Assembly: GCA_038207425.1 (NCBI GenBank)
Contig: JBBQZU010000040.1
Location: forward strand, 1 to 22,767
Direction of reading: 5' to 3'
Length of the DNA: 22,767 nt
Source of the DNA: JBBQZU01 sp038207425
GTDB taxonomy: Bacteria; Bacteroidota; Bacteroidia; Flavobacteriales_D; Cryomorphaceae
A model generated the notes under the pieces. The model made no database searches. It was not told the origin of the DNA and saw only the letters and a program-made list of their open reading frames with translations. Below, in pieces: positions 1 through 7,300 of the stretch (position 1 is its first letter; the number at the start of each line of letters is the position of its first letter). Made by a program: the position numbers and the translations under genes.

Positions 1-1
1 T

Positions 2-73
2 GCGGGTGTGTACTTTATACAACACATTGACAGAAGCGGTATACCACACGTATACAAAGTGATTAAGAACTAG
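2..73 (+). CDS. 3' end of a T9SS cargo protein (type A sorting domain tail)
   Basis: Only the last 23 codons of this gene lie in the window, ending in TAG at 71-73. The translated tail begins AGVYFIQHID and ends HVYKVIKN. This fits the end of a type A C-terminal sorting domain of the type IX secretion system, in which a G-V-Y-F strand is followed by a last strand ending in basic residues. Such domains direct a protein across the outer membrane and are then cleaved off. The passenger domain is outside the window, so the function of the protein cannot be stated. A strong terminator follows 27 bases later, so this gene ends its transcription unit. The frame is read with no start codon because the window cuts the gene. 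Confidence 0.6.
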   Translation, partial: AGVYFIQHIDRSGIPHVYKVIKN

Positions 74-100
74 ATTTAAAAAGTTCCAATAAAATAAGAA

Positions 101-130
101 CCCGCGCCTTTTAATAGGCGCGGGTTTTTT
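101..130 (+). terminator. Rho-independent terminator after the partial T9SS cargo gene
   Basis: A perfect 8-bp GC-rich stem (CCCGCGCC at 101-108 with GGCGCGGG at 117-124) closes an 8-base loop and is followed directly by six T (125-130). It sits 27 bases after the stop of the upstream plus-strand gene. Confidence 0.9.
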
Positions 131-257
131 AATGACTACCCGTGAAGAAGATTTGCCATCTGGTCTTGATGATGTTTTGATCTTTTATCGACCTGTTTGA
201 GTGACTAAGAATACGCGTGAATTTGCTTCGCGGGAAGTCAGAATAAAAGCTCTAGTA
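131..257. other. Intergenic stretch with no recognised feature
   Basis: Between two terminators facing each other I see no convincing gene. The only plus-strand ATG frame of note (132-200, 22 codons) starts right after a strong terminator, has no promoter box, and resembles nothing I know. Confidence 0.5.
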
Positions 258-287
258 GAAAAAAATACCGTCTGATAAGACGGTATT
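258..287 (-). terminator. Rho-independent terminator of the tRNA-Ala gene
   Basis: On the minus strand a perfect 9-bp stem (264-272 with 279-287) closes a 6-base loop and is followed by an uninterrupted T-run (A-run at 259-265 on the plus strand). It lies 13 bases beyond the 3' end of the tRNA gene, as expected for a single-gene tRNA transcript. Confidence 0.8.
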
Positions 288-298
288 ATGTGAAATTT

Positions 299-374
<76 letters not shown>

Positions 375-385
375 GAACTGGTCTG

Positions 386-415
386 CGAAAGTATAATATT
401 CTGAGCCGTTATCAA
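386..415 (-). promoter_or_regulatory. Bacteroidota-type promoter of tRNA-Ala
   Basis: On the minus strand a TTG (413-415) is followed after exactly 19 bases by TACTTTCG (386-393), one mismatch from the Bacteroidota -7 consensus TAnnTTTG. Spacing of TTG-N19 is in the normal range for the primary sigma factor of this phylum. Transcription would begin a few bases before the tRNA 5' end at 374. Confidence 0.65.
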
Positions 416-426
416 AATCATTCATT

Positions 427-434
427 TAATTTTG
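427..434 (+). promoter_or_regulatory. Candidate -7 box directly before the HAD phosphatase start
   Basis: TAATTTTG fits TAnnTTTG exactly and ends 4 bases before the GTG start at 439. No TTG is seen at the right distance upstream for a -33 element, so the box is unproven. If real, the mRNA would begin at or very near the start codon. Confidence 0.4.
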
Positions 435-438
435 TAAA

Positions 439-1062
439 GTGAATCAATGGAATATCAAATCAATCATTTTTGATTTAGGCGGAGTGCTGCTGAAAGTCGA
501 TTATCAAGCTACAATTAATGCTTTCAGAAATCTTGGTCTTGCCGAGCCTGAGATGTCATTTTCAAAACAAATACAATCAGATGTTTTCCAGAAATTTGAA
601 AAGGGCCTGATTTCTACTGCGCACTTTCTGAATTATTTGAAGAGTGAAACACTTTGCGCTGATGAAAGCTTGATTATAGAAGCGTGGTGTGCGCTCATAG
701 GGAGCTTTCCTCAAGCAAGATTCGAAATGTTGGCGAGACTGAGTACGAACTATGAATTATACATTTTAAGCAATACCAATAAGATTCACCAGGATCGTTT
801 TGAAGAACACATTCATACCAGATATGGTTGGACTAACTTTAATTCCTTATTCAACAAAATCTATTATAGCCATGAAATTGGCATGCGAAAGCCTGAAAAG
901 GAGATTTATGAATTTGTGCTCAAGTCCAATGGAATGAAACCTGCTGAAACATTATTTTTAGATGATAACGGTATAAACTTGATTGCAGCAAAAGACCTTG
1001 GAATTAAAACGGTCGAAGTTGGTGGAGATGACGAAGTCACGGACCTATTACTCGATTACTAG
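439..1062 (+). CDS. HAD-superfamily phosphatase, YihX-like (sugar-phosphate phosphatase candidate)
   Basis: A 207-residue cytosolic hydrolase of the haloacid dehalogenase superfamily, subfamily IA. Motif I is FDLGGVL with nucleophile D12. Motif II is SNTN at 111-114. Motif III is GMRKPE with K151. Motif IV is LFLDDN with D175 and D176. The strings SNTNKIH, GMRKPE..IY and LDDN..N closely match E. coli YihX, a phosphatase active on alpha-D-glucose-1-phosphate, so a sugar phosphate is a reasonable substrate, but this is inferred. G14 replaces the second Asp of motif I, as in YihX itself (FDLGNV), so it is not a sign of inactivity. The start is GTG at 439. The ATG at 447 is out of frame, and motif I sits at the usual distance from this start. 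The gene converges with the 1077-1874 gene, and a hairpin follows its stop. Confidence 0.85.
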   Translation: MNQWNIKSIIFDLGGVLLKVDYQATINAFRNLGLAEPEMSFSKQIQSDVFQKFEKGLISTAHFLNYLKSETLCADESLIIEAWCALIGSFPQARFEMLARLSTNYELYILSNTNKIHQDRFEEHIHTRYGWTNFNSLFNKIYYSHEIGMRKPEKEIYEFVLKSNGMKPAETLFLDDNGINLIAAKDLGIKTVEVGGDDEVTDLLLDY

Positions 1063-1085
1063 AAATAGTAGGACAACTATTTTTT
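1063..1085 (+). terminator. Terminator hairpin of the HAD gene inside the convergent gene's 3' end
   Basis: A perfect 7-bp stem AAATAGT (1063-1069) with ACTATTT (1076-1082) closes a 6-base loop, and the T-run reaches 1085. The stem is AT-rich and so weak. It starts one base after the HAD stop and includes the stop codon and last codons of the minus-strand gene at 1077-1874. On the minus strand no T-run follows, so it favours plus-strand termination. Confidence 0.5.
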
Positions 1086-1874
1086 GCGGAAAGTCTCTCC
1101 AAATGAATTATCGTAGTTAATGTAGTAATCATCACCTTTATTCAAGCCTAGCACGTCGAGCGTTTTGCCGTAGCCGGTTCGCACTAGGTTGCCGAATTTA
1201 TCGAATACCTCATATCTTGTATTGCTCGAGAAAGTGATGACATCATCAACTTTTTTAGGTTCAAAACTCACTTTGGTAACTTTGCCATCAAAGCTTGCAC
1301 TTTCCGAAAACCGGGGTTTTCCAGTATGATCAACTTGCTTCACACGAACCTTATTTTCGCCACTGTGAGGTGCAACTTCAAATGCATAGCGATTCAATTC
1401 CGGAGTTCCTTCACCCTGTACTTCGCCTATCTTAACCCATTTGTTCCAGCGGAATTGCTCAATAATATAAGGTAAAGGACCACTTTCCTTTTCGGCTGTC
1501 CATTGCAATAGGGCCTTATCCATTTTTATAGATAGAATTTCAAATGTGCTTTGGGGCTTTAGTGATTCCGGATTTAAAACGAAAGGCTTACAGCCTGATT
1601 TGTGTTTTAGTGCAATTTCAACTGGACTTCCTTTAGCGATTTCCAGGATGTTAAAATCTATAGCAAAGGCACTGCTATTAATTTCATCACGTGACAATTT
1701 ATCATTTACCAAAACTTCATAAATGCAGAAACCTGCACCATCTGCTGCAAAAGGGTTTTTGATATAGAGGTCCTTGCCCTGATAAATTCCTGTGATTATC
1801 ATCGTTTCTCCCTGGGCCATAAAAGGTCCAACTGCTCCCATGGAAAAAAGAGTGATGAAATAGCATTTTTTCAT
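1077..1874 (-). CDS. Secreted protein with central Ig/FnIII-like region and T9SS-like C-terminal tail
   Basis: A 265-residue protein with a clear signal peptide (MKKCYFITLFSMGAVGPFMA, cleavage near residue 20-22). The following region (TGIYQGKDLYIKNPF, about 27-42) and a central stretch from about 115 to 200 look beta-rich, possibly fibronectin-III-like. The last 50 residues contain YEVFDKFGNLVRTGYGKTLD, then GDDYYINYDN, and end FRKK. This order resembles a T9SS type A sorting domain: a YE/D-G-x-L-V strand, a G-x-Y-Y strand and a basic end. I infer export through the inner membrane and possibly T9SS. I do not recognise a specific family or an enzyme active site. It lies 38 bases downstream of the probable lipoprotein gene on the same strand and may share its transcript. 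No other function can be assigned. Confidence 0.65.
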   Translation of the reverse strand: MKKCYFITLFSMGAVGPFMAQGETMIITGIYQGKDLYIKNPFAADGAGFCIYEVLVNDKLSRDEINSSAFAIDFNILEIAKGSPVEIALKHKSGCKPFVLNPESLKPQSTFEILSIKMDKALLQWTAEKESGPLPYIIEQFRWNKWVKIGEVQGEGTPELNRYAFEVAPHSGENKVRVKQVDHTGKPRFSESASFDGKVTKVSFEPKKVDDVITFSSNTRYEVFDKFGNLVRTGYGKTLDVLGLNKGDDYYINYDNSFGETFRKK

Positions 1875-1912
1875 TAAGCGGTGGGTCTAATCGGCGACTA
1901 AAGGTACAAATT

Positions 1913-2464
1913 CTATGAAGGGAGCAAATCTTTGTCTGATGAATCTGTAGATACACTTACAGTCTCTAGAATTATCGATCTTATTCTTTCCACTTGTATC
2001 TGCGAAAGTTCTACAAGGGGATTGCTTTCGAATACGTAATTGTGCCCATCTATTTCAAAGTGTGCAAAGTAGTGGTAATATGTAAATGTACCATCGGGCA
2101 ACGAAAGTGTGTATAAAAGCTCGCGGTCGTTTTCTACGTAGAGATTGCAGGTAAATATTCCTCGTTTTAATTCTTCTCGTTTTTCTTTAATATTCTGTCC
2201 ATCTTCAAAAATGAAGAAGTCAATTCCATTTCCCGCACTCACTTCCAGTCGTCCAAAATTGGGATTCCAAACTATGTTGCTTTCACCAGTCAAACTATCT
2301 TCCAACATTAGTTTAATGTTCAAGTCATAGTGACTAAGATCAACTTCCACAAAAGGTGATTCTGTGATTTCATCTTCTGGCCCCAGCCGGTCAAAGTTGA
2401 TACACGCGGGAGTAAACGACGAAATCATAAAGCCTGATATTGTCAATCTTAAGATGTTCTTCAT
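1913..2464 (-). CDS. Probable lipoprotein of unknown function
   Basis: A protein of 183 residues if it starts at the ATG at 2462-2464. That start gives a typical signal sequence, MKNILRLTISGFMISSFTPAC, with hydrophobic core and a Cys at residue 21. FTPAC is an imperfect lipobox, so lipidation is likely but not certain. An in-frame ATG six codons upstream (2482) would only lengthen the N-region (MTFLLV...). The mature part is acidic, predicted mostly beta (VEVDLSHYDLNIKLML, FIFEDG, LLYTLSLPDG, YYHYFAHFEIDGHNYVFES) and has no motif I recognise. The next gene on the strand encodes a secreted protein, so a two-gene envelope unit is plausible. It is divergent from the SDR gene, with about 105 bases between their starts. 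No clear TAnnTTTG box is seen upstream. Confidence 0.6.
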   Translation of the reverse strand: MKNILRLTISGFMISSFTPACINFDRLGPEDEITESPFVEVDLSHYDLNIKLMLEDSLTGESNIVWNPNFGRLEVSAGNGIDFFIFEDGQNIKEKREELKRGIFTCNLYVENDRELLYTLSLPDGTFTYYHYFAHFEIDGHNYVFESNPLVELSQIQVERIRSIILETVSVSTDSSDKDLLPS

Positions 2465-2569
2465 AACAAGTAGAAACGTCATATTGTCTTTCAGGTTACG
2501 GGACCAACAGAATAGCTCTGTATAGATTTTCCCGCGAGTATACCTTTAAGGTTTTCTTACTTACTTCGC

Positions 2570-3370
2570 ATGATGGAGCAAATGAATATTTCACTTGAGG
2601 GTAAAACTGCCCTGGTATCGGGAAGTACCCAAGGTATTGGCAAGTCGGCAGCACTGCAATTGGCCCGTCAGGGAGCAACCGTGGTTCTGTTGGCAAGAAA
2701 TGAAAATAAGCTTAGAGATGTAATTGATGAACTTCGCAACATTTCTAAAAGGGCACACTGCTATTATGTTGCTGATTTTAGTTCGGCTGCTGAAGTTAAA
2801 GCCGCTGCACAAACGGCTGTGCAGAACTCTGGCCCTATTCATATATTGATCAATAATACGGGAGGACCACCTGCCGGAAAAGCCATTGATGCGGACATTG
2901 ACTCTTTCAGGGCGGCGTTTGAAATGCACCTGATAAATAACCATTTGCTAACCAAAGCTTTGGTAGATGGTATGACAAAGGAGGGCTATGGCCGTATTAT
3001 CAACGTAATTTCTACATCAGTAAAACAGCCTTTGGCAAACTTGGGAGTTTCGAATACCATAAGGGGTGCTGTGGCGAATTGGGCAAAAACTTTAGCAAAC
3101 GAATTGGGCCAATTTGGAATAACTGTAAACAATGTATTGCCCGGTGCTACAGAAACCAATAGGCTTACTGATTTGCTTGCCAAAAAAGCTCAAGAGACTG
3201 GCAAAACTATAACTGAACTGGTCGCTGAAATGGGAAAAGGCACACCTCTAGGCAGGGTAGGTCGTCCAGAAGAGATCGCTAATGCCATTGGGTTTCTGGC
3301 ATCACCGGCTGCTTCATATATCAACGGTATTAACCTTCCGGTAGATGGAGGAAGGACTTCAAGCCTTTAA
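2570..3370 (+). CDS. SDR-family oxidoreductase with YxxxK replaced by SxxxR
   Basis: A 266-residue Rossmann-fold protein of the short-chain dehydrogenase/reductase superfamily. The cofactor motif GSTQGIG is at 18-24, the NNTGG strand at 95-99, and the C-terminal GITVNNVLPGATET (183-196) and NGINLPVDGG are classical SDR features. It resembles the 3-oxoacyl-ACP reductase (FabG)-like group. The catalytic region is unusual. After the Ser at 148, the positions that should hold Tyr and Lys are S161 and R165 (SNTIR), so the standard YxxxK is absent. Related SDRs with SN..R at this place are known to me as a recurrent subgroup, so this looks like a lineage trait and not a sequencing error. Substrate and reaction cannot be named. 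Three possible starts lie close together (2570, 2573, 2582). The last gives MNISLEGKTALVSG and is also plausible. The stop is 3 bases from the stop of the convergent response-regulator gene. Confidence 0.85.
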   Translation: MMEQMNISLEGKTALVSGSTQGIGKSAALQLARQGATVVLLARNENKLRDVIDELRNISKRAHCYYVADFSSAAEVKAAAQTAVQNSGPIHILINNTGGPPAGKAIDADIDSFRAAFEMHLINNHLLTKALVDGMTKEGYGRIINVISTSVKQPLANLGVSNTIRGAVANWAKTLANELGQFGITVNNVLPGATETNRLTDLLAKKAQETGKTITELVAEMGKGTPLGRVGRPEEIANAIGFLASPAASYINGINLPVDGGRTSSL

Positions 3371-3373
3371 GGC

Positions 3374-4075
3374 CTATGAGTGGCCTATGAGCAGCTTAAA
3401 TCCTTTGCCGTGAATATTGAGTATTTCTATTTCCGGTTCTTCTTTAAGGTGTTTACGCAGCTTCGCTATATAAACATCCATGCTGCGGCCATTAAAGTAA
3501 TTATCGTCACCCCATATAGCATTTAACGCATAGTTGCGTTCTAACACACCATTTTTGTTAAGACAAAGTAGGTGTAGAAGTTCGTTCTCCTTGGTTGTGA
3601 GTTTTACCTCTGTATCATTTCGCTTCAGAAGTTGCCTTTCAAAATCGAATACGTATGAACCTAACTCATGACTTTTCTTGTCATTATTCGCTTCGCGAAA
3701 GGCGTCTGTTCTCCTCAATACGGCATTGATGCGTACCAACAATTCTTCCATAGAAAATGGCTTTGTGATATAATCGTCTGCACCAAGGCTGAAACCTTTT
3801 AAAGTATCGTCCTTCATGCTTTTTGCCGTCAGGAATATTATTGGAATTTCATGGTTTATGGTTCTTATCTCTTTCGCTACTGTGAATCCATCCTTAACCG
3901 GCATCATCACGTCGAGTATCACAAAATCAAATTGTTGCCTGGCAAAAGTTTTAAAAGCCTTTTCTCCATCTACACAAAGAACTGTTTCGAAGCCTTTTGC
4001 TTCAAGATATTCCTGTAAAAGTGAGCCTAAATTAGGATCGTCTTCAGCGAGTAGTATGCGTGTTTTAGAGTTCAT
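3374..4075 (-). CDS. OmpR/PhoB-family response regulator (RprY-like)
   Basis: A 233-residue DNA-binding response regulator. The receiver domain (about 5-120) has the acidic pocket E11/D12/D13, phospho-acceptor D55 (FVILDVMMP), T83 (FLTAKS) and K105 (TKPFS). A winged-helix output domain follows (about 135-230) with KLTTKENELLHLL and the recognition-helix region GRSMDVYIAKLRKHL, typical of the OmpR/PhoB family. Phosphorylation by the partner kinase should change binding to promoter DNA. The neighbouring upstream gene encodes that kinase, and the two overlap by 11 bases (4065-4075), so translation is probably coupled. In Bacteroidota the closest known pair in layout and sequence style is RprX/RprY, but the regulon here is unknown. 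The stop faces the SDR stop 3 bases away. Confidence 0.92.
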   Translation of the reverse strand: MNSKTRILLAEDDPNLGSLLQEYLEAKGFETVLCVDGEKAFKTFARQQFDFVILDVMMPVKDGFTVAKEIRTINHEIPIIFLTAKSMKDDTLKGFSLGADDYITKPFSMEELLVRINAVLRRTDAFREANNDKKSHELGSYVFDFERQLLKRNDTEVKLTTKENELLHLLCLNKNGVLERNYALNAIWGDDNYFNGRSMDVYIAKLRKHLKEEPEIEILNIHGKGFKLLIGHS

Positions 4076-5636
4076 AGTCGAATGGTAATTGAATGGTGAA
4101 TGTACTTCCTTTTCCTAAATCGCTTTGCACAGAAATCGTGCCGTGGTGTTTCTCAACAATAATTTTGACATAGCTGAGCCCTAAACCAAAACCTTTAATG
4201 TTGTGCACATCGCCTGTATGAACGCGAAATAGCTTTTCAAAAATGCGTTGTTGATCATCTTTTTTTATCCCAATGCCGTTATCTGTTACTGATATTGTGA
4301 TGCAGGAATCTGAGCTTCGTGTTATTACGAGTATTTCCGGGTTATGTGAAGTATACTTTATTGCATTGTCGAGCAGGTTGTAGATTACATTGGTCAGGTG
4401 AATCTTATCACCTTTTATCACTGCCATTTCGGCGTTTAATGCGGTTCGTATTACCCCTCCTTTTTGTGAAGCTTGTAACTCGATATTGTGAATTGCTGTT
4501 CTTATTATTTCATGCATATCTAGCTTGTCCCTGTTCAGCGCCACTTCGCCCCGGTCGAGTACTGCGCTTCTGAGCACATTTTCAACAAGTACCCCAAGGC
4601 GTTTATTTTCATCACTTATCATCTTTACAAAATGATCAACTCTCACTTTGCTAGATGACATAATAGGGTCACTTAGCGCTTCACAGGCCAGTGAAATTGT
4701 AGAAATTGGTGTTTTGAGTTCATGGGTCATATTGTTTATGAAATCGTTTTTGATTTCAGAAACTTTCTTTTGTCTGAGTATGGTGCGTATGGTGTAGCTA
4801 AATGCCAGAATCACTGTGAGCATAAAGACTGTTGAGGAAAATAGCAGCGGCCAAAGTGTTTTAAGCAGATAAGTGTCTTGATGTGGAAACCATACCCTTA
4901 TGTAAACCGGGTCCTGCACGAGATCATTTGGAAATAAACGCGACTTATATCCGTGTTCGATAATTGCTATCAATTCTGATTCTGATTGATTTGAAACTAC
5001 AATTGGCTGATCAAATACATTAAATACGCCAAATTCATAAGCCGCGTTTATGCCTCCGATCTCCTCAAGGCAATTATGAAGGAGGCTGTCTAAATGGCCG
5101 TGGGTGTATTTTGAGAAGAAGTTTTTTTCTGCTTGCAGTGAAAGTATATTCGTGATAAGCTCGGTAAGAATGTCGGTCTGGGATGAGTTGAAATCTGAAA
5201 TTACAGCCGCAGCATTGTTCGGAAACGTATCAGCATTGCCGATAGCATTTGCGTATGTTGATGGCTGGCCAAAACGGGAATTATGGACAGATTCTTTGAA
5301 CCTGAATGTGAAATCACCGCTTGGACTTACGTATAGCGTTGAATCTTCACTAGAGCCATCGCTTTTGAGAATTACTCCCGCATTTGGTCTTGCCGCTCTT
5401 AGGCTGTCAATGCTTTGCAATACCTTCTGGCCAACTTTGAATTTCTTGAGTCTTTCTGATGCTTCTTCCTTTTCAAGCGCGTGATTAAAATCAGAAAGTG
5501 CAATTTTTACATTTTTGCGAAACTGTGCGTCGCGAAGCGCGATAGAATTTTTTACCCAATAAAGCTGAATGGCCACGAGACCTATAAGGGCTGCGCTGAT
5601 CAGAAGAATTAATACTGGGATGAACGTTTTTTTCAA
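4065..5636 (-). CDS. Membrane sensor histidine kinase (RprX-like)
   Basis: A 523-residue kinase partner of the downstream response regulator. TM1 is at about 7-27, followed by a periplasmic sensor region of about 230 residues (28-258) with no recognised domain, TM2 at about 260-284, and then the cytoplasmic kinase. The dimerisation/phospho-acceptor domain carries NNMTHELKTP with H305. The ATP-binding domain shows the N box (N420 and N424 in VIYNLLDNAIKY), G1 (D452, G454, G456 in DNGIGI) and G2 (GFGLGL at 482-487). All catalytic motifs are intact, so autophosphorylation on H305 and transfer to D55 of the regulator are expected. The start is TTG at 5634-5636, because no ATG or GTG near it would keep TM1. 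A TAACTTTG box lies 7 bases before it. The gene is divergent from the aldehyde dehydrogenase gene. Confidence 0.9.
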   Translation of the reverse strand: MKKTFIPVLILLISAALIGLVAIQLYWVKNSIALRDAQFRKNVKIALSDFNHALEKEEASERLKKFKVGQKVLQSIDSLRAARPNAGVILKSDGSSEDSTLYVSPSGDFTFRFKESVHNSRFGQPSTYANAIGNADTFPNNAAAVISDFNSSQTDILTELITNILSLQAEKNFFSKYTHGHLDSLLHNCLEEIGGINAAYEFGVFNVFDQPIVVSNQSESELIAIIEHGYKSRLFPNDLVQDPVYIRVWFPHQDTYLLKTLWPLLFSSTVFMLTVILAFSYTIRTILRQKKVSEIKNDFINNMTHELKTPISTISLACEALSDPIMSSSKVRVDHFVKMISDENKRLGVLVENVLRSAVLDRGEVALNRDKLDMHEIIRTAIHNIELQASQKGGVIRTALNAEMAVIKGDKIHLTNVIYNLLDNAIKYTSHNPEILVITRSSDSCITISVTDNGIGIKKDDQQRIFEKLFRVHTGDVHNIKGFGLGLSYVKIIVEKHHGTISVQSDLGKGSTFTIQLPFDYEL

Positions 5637-5643
5637 CTTGTTA

Positions 5644-5651
5644 CAAAGTTA
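5644..5651 (-). promoter_or_regulatory. Candidate -7 box directly before the histidine kinase start
   Basis: On the minus strand TAACTTTG matches TAnnTTTG perfectly and ends 7 bases before the TTG start at 5636. I find no TTG at 19-21 bases upstream. If functional, the leader of the kinase/regulator mRNA would be only a few bases. Confidence 0.45.
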
Positions 5652-5830
5652 CTCGCTCTGTGAAGCGTTTAGTGGAATGCTTAACCATAATTAACAATTG
5701 TCTTTGAAGTGATAACCAGTGTAGGATGGTTGGTAAATTCGCTCGTTTTGAATTGATTTCATCCTGGTTCTTGCAACTCACTGAAATAAGATGTGCTTTA
5801 ATGGCCCCTTTTTTTCTCAAAACTGATCAA

Positions 5831-5838
5831 TATTTTCG
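5831..5838 (+). promoter_or_regulatory. Candidate -7 box of the aldehyde dehydrogenase gene
   Basis: TATTTTCG has one mismatch to TAnnTTTG and ends 13 bases before the chosen ATG at 5852. A T-run at about 5809-5815 lies near the expected -33 position but is not a TTG. Its position argues against the longer reading frame that would start at 5726. Confidence 0.35.
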
Positions 5839-5851
5839 AAATTCACACCCG

Positions 5852-7297
5852 ATGGAGCGCATACTAAATTATATAGACGGAAATTTCCTAGAAGCAGCAG
5901 GGGGTGCATGGCTCGAGAACATAAATCCCTCCAGAGGGGAAGTGTATTCGCATATTCCCGACAGTGACCAAAGGGATATTGACATGGCTACTCAAGCTGC
6001 ACTTGAGGCTTTCCAAAGCTGGGCAAATCGTAGCCCCGCCGAACGATTCAGGCATATGCTCAATCTTTCTGATGGGATAAATGAAAGACTCGAAGAATTT
6101 GCGAAAGCTGAGGCTAAGGATAATGGTAAACCTATAGCACTTGCAAGGCTTATGGACATACCCCGAGCGGTCAGCAATTTCGAATTTTACGCCGCAGCAA
6201 CAATGCACTATGCTAGTGAAAGTCATTATACCGAAGGCCTAGGTATTAATTATACTCTGCGAAGGCCAATTGGCGTAGTAGGTTGTATTTCGCCATGGAA
6301 TTTACCTCTTTATCTTTTCAGTTGGAAAATTGCGCCCGCTTTGGCTGCTGGAAATACAGTGGTAGCAAAACCCTCAGAGGTAACTCCTATGACAGCTTAT
6401 ATGCTTGCTCAGGTGGCGCATGAAGTGAATTTCCCGAAAGGGGTATTGAATATTGTGCACGGACTTGGATCGAAAGCTGGCGATGCCATTTCTAAACACC
6501 CTGACATAAAGGCCATATCTTTTACCGGAGGTACTGAAACAGGCAGGCGTATAATAAGTACTGCCGGTATGCAGTTTAAAAAATTATCATTAGAATTAGG
6601 AGGAAAAAATCCCAACATAATTTTCGCTGATTGTGATTTTGATGAAATGCTCCGTACTACTTTGAGAAGTTCTTTTTCTAATCAGGGTCAAATATGCCTG
6701 TGCGGTTCGCGAATTCTCATTGAGCGAAGTTTATACCCACGATTTATTGAGGCATTTGTAAATAAAGTAAAGAGCATGGCCTTGGGTGATCCTTTAATGG
6801 AAGGCACCAAAATGGGTGCTGTAGTGAGCGAAGGCCACATGCAGAAAATACTGCAATACATTCACTTGTCTAAGGAAGAAGGTGGTAAAGTACTTTGCGG
6901 GGGCGAAAGGGTTATCATGGATGGTGAACTTTCAAAGGGCTATTTTATTCAGCCTACAGTAATTGAAGGGCTTGGACAGCAATGCAGAACAAATCAGGAA
7001 GAAATTTTTGGCCCTGTGGTAACCGTCGATGTGTTTGACAACGATCAGGAGGCCGTAGCAGCAGCAAATGCTACTCAATATGGTCTTGCAGCTTCGGTGT
7101 GGACAGCTGACCTTAAAAGAGCACATACAGTTGCGGAGCAATTACAGGCAGGTATGGTTTGGGTAAACTGTTGGCTGGAGCGCGATCTGCGCACTCCGTT
7201 TGGTGGGGTTAAGCACTCAGGCATGGGGCGCGAAGGGGGCTTTGAAGCCATGAGATTTTTTACAGAACCAAAGAACGTTTGTATCCGTTACATTTAA
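5852..7297 (+). CDS. Aldehyde dehydrogenase, 2-aminomuconate/2-hydroxymuconate semialdehyde dehydrogenase type
   Basis: A cytosolic NAD(P)-dependent aldehyde dehydrogenase of 481 residues, oxidising an aldehyde to a carboxylate. The catalytic residues, numbered from ATG 5852, are N149 (SPWN), E248 (LELGG) and C282 (GQICLCG). The cofactor-contacting E384 is in QEEIFGP. The C-terminal WLERDLRTPFGGVKHSG (around 441-457) and an upstream Arg in DIPRAVSNFEFYA (R105) match the substrate-binding pattern of 2-aminomuconate- and 2-hydroxymuconate-6-semialdehyde dehydrogenases (ALDH8-like, DmpC/XylG-like). I therefore infer a role in tryptophan/kynurenine or aromatic ring-cleavage catabolism. Betaine-aldehyde-type activity cannot be excluded. 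An ATG-less extension of 42 codons upstream (to 5726) is unlike the family. The length from 5852 is typical. The stop is only 3 bases before the next gene. Confidence 0.85.
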   Translation: MERILNYIDGNFLEAAGGAWLENINPSRGEVYSHIPDSDQRDIDMATQAALEAFQSWANRSPAERFRHMLNLSDGINERLEEFAKAEAKDNGKPIALARLMDIPRAVSNFEFYAAATMHYASESHYTEGLGINYTLRRPIGVVGCISPWNLPLYLFSWKIAPALAAGNTVVAKPSEVTPMTAYMLAQVAHEVNFPKGVLNIVHGLGSKAGDAISKHPDIKAISFTGGTETGRRIISTAGMQFKKLSLELGGKNPNIIFADCDFDEMLRTTLRSSFSNQGQICLCGSRILIERSLYPRFIEAFVNKVKSMALGDPLMEGTKMGAVVSEGHMQKILQYIHLSKEEGGKVLCGGERVIMDGELSKGYFIQPTVIEGLGQQCRTNQEEIFGPVVTVDVFDNDQEAVAAANATQYGLAASVWTADLKRAHTVAEQLQAGMVWVNCWLERDLRTPFGGVKHSGMGREGGFEAMRFFTEPKNVCIRYI

Positions 7298-7300
7298 CAC

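Noticed and set aside
132..200. Short 22-codon frame with ATG after the first terminator
   Set aside because: It directly follows a strong terminator, has no promoter box or recognisable sequence, and is short enough to occur by chance.
439..1062. HAD protein lacking the second Asp of motif I, as a sign of inactivity
   Set aside because: Active YihX has the same D-L-G arrangement, so the Gly is a family trait.
2541..2548. TACCTTTA as a -7 box for the SDR gene
   Set aside because: It has one mismatch in the critical last G and only a CTG at the -33 distance. This is too weak to list as a feature.
5726..5851. N-terminal 42-codon extension of the aldehyde dehydrogenase
   Set aside because: The extra residues are unlike the family, a candidate -7 box lies within them, and the ATG at 5852 gives the usual length.
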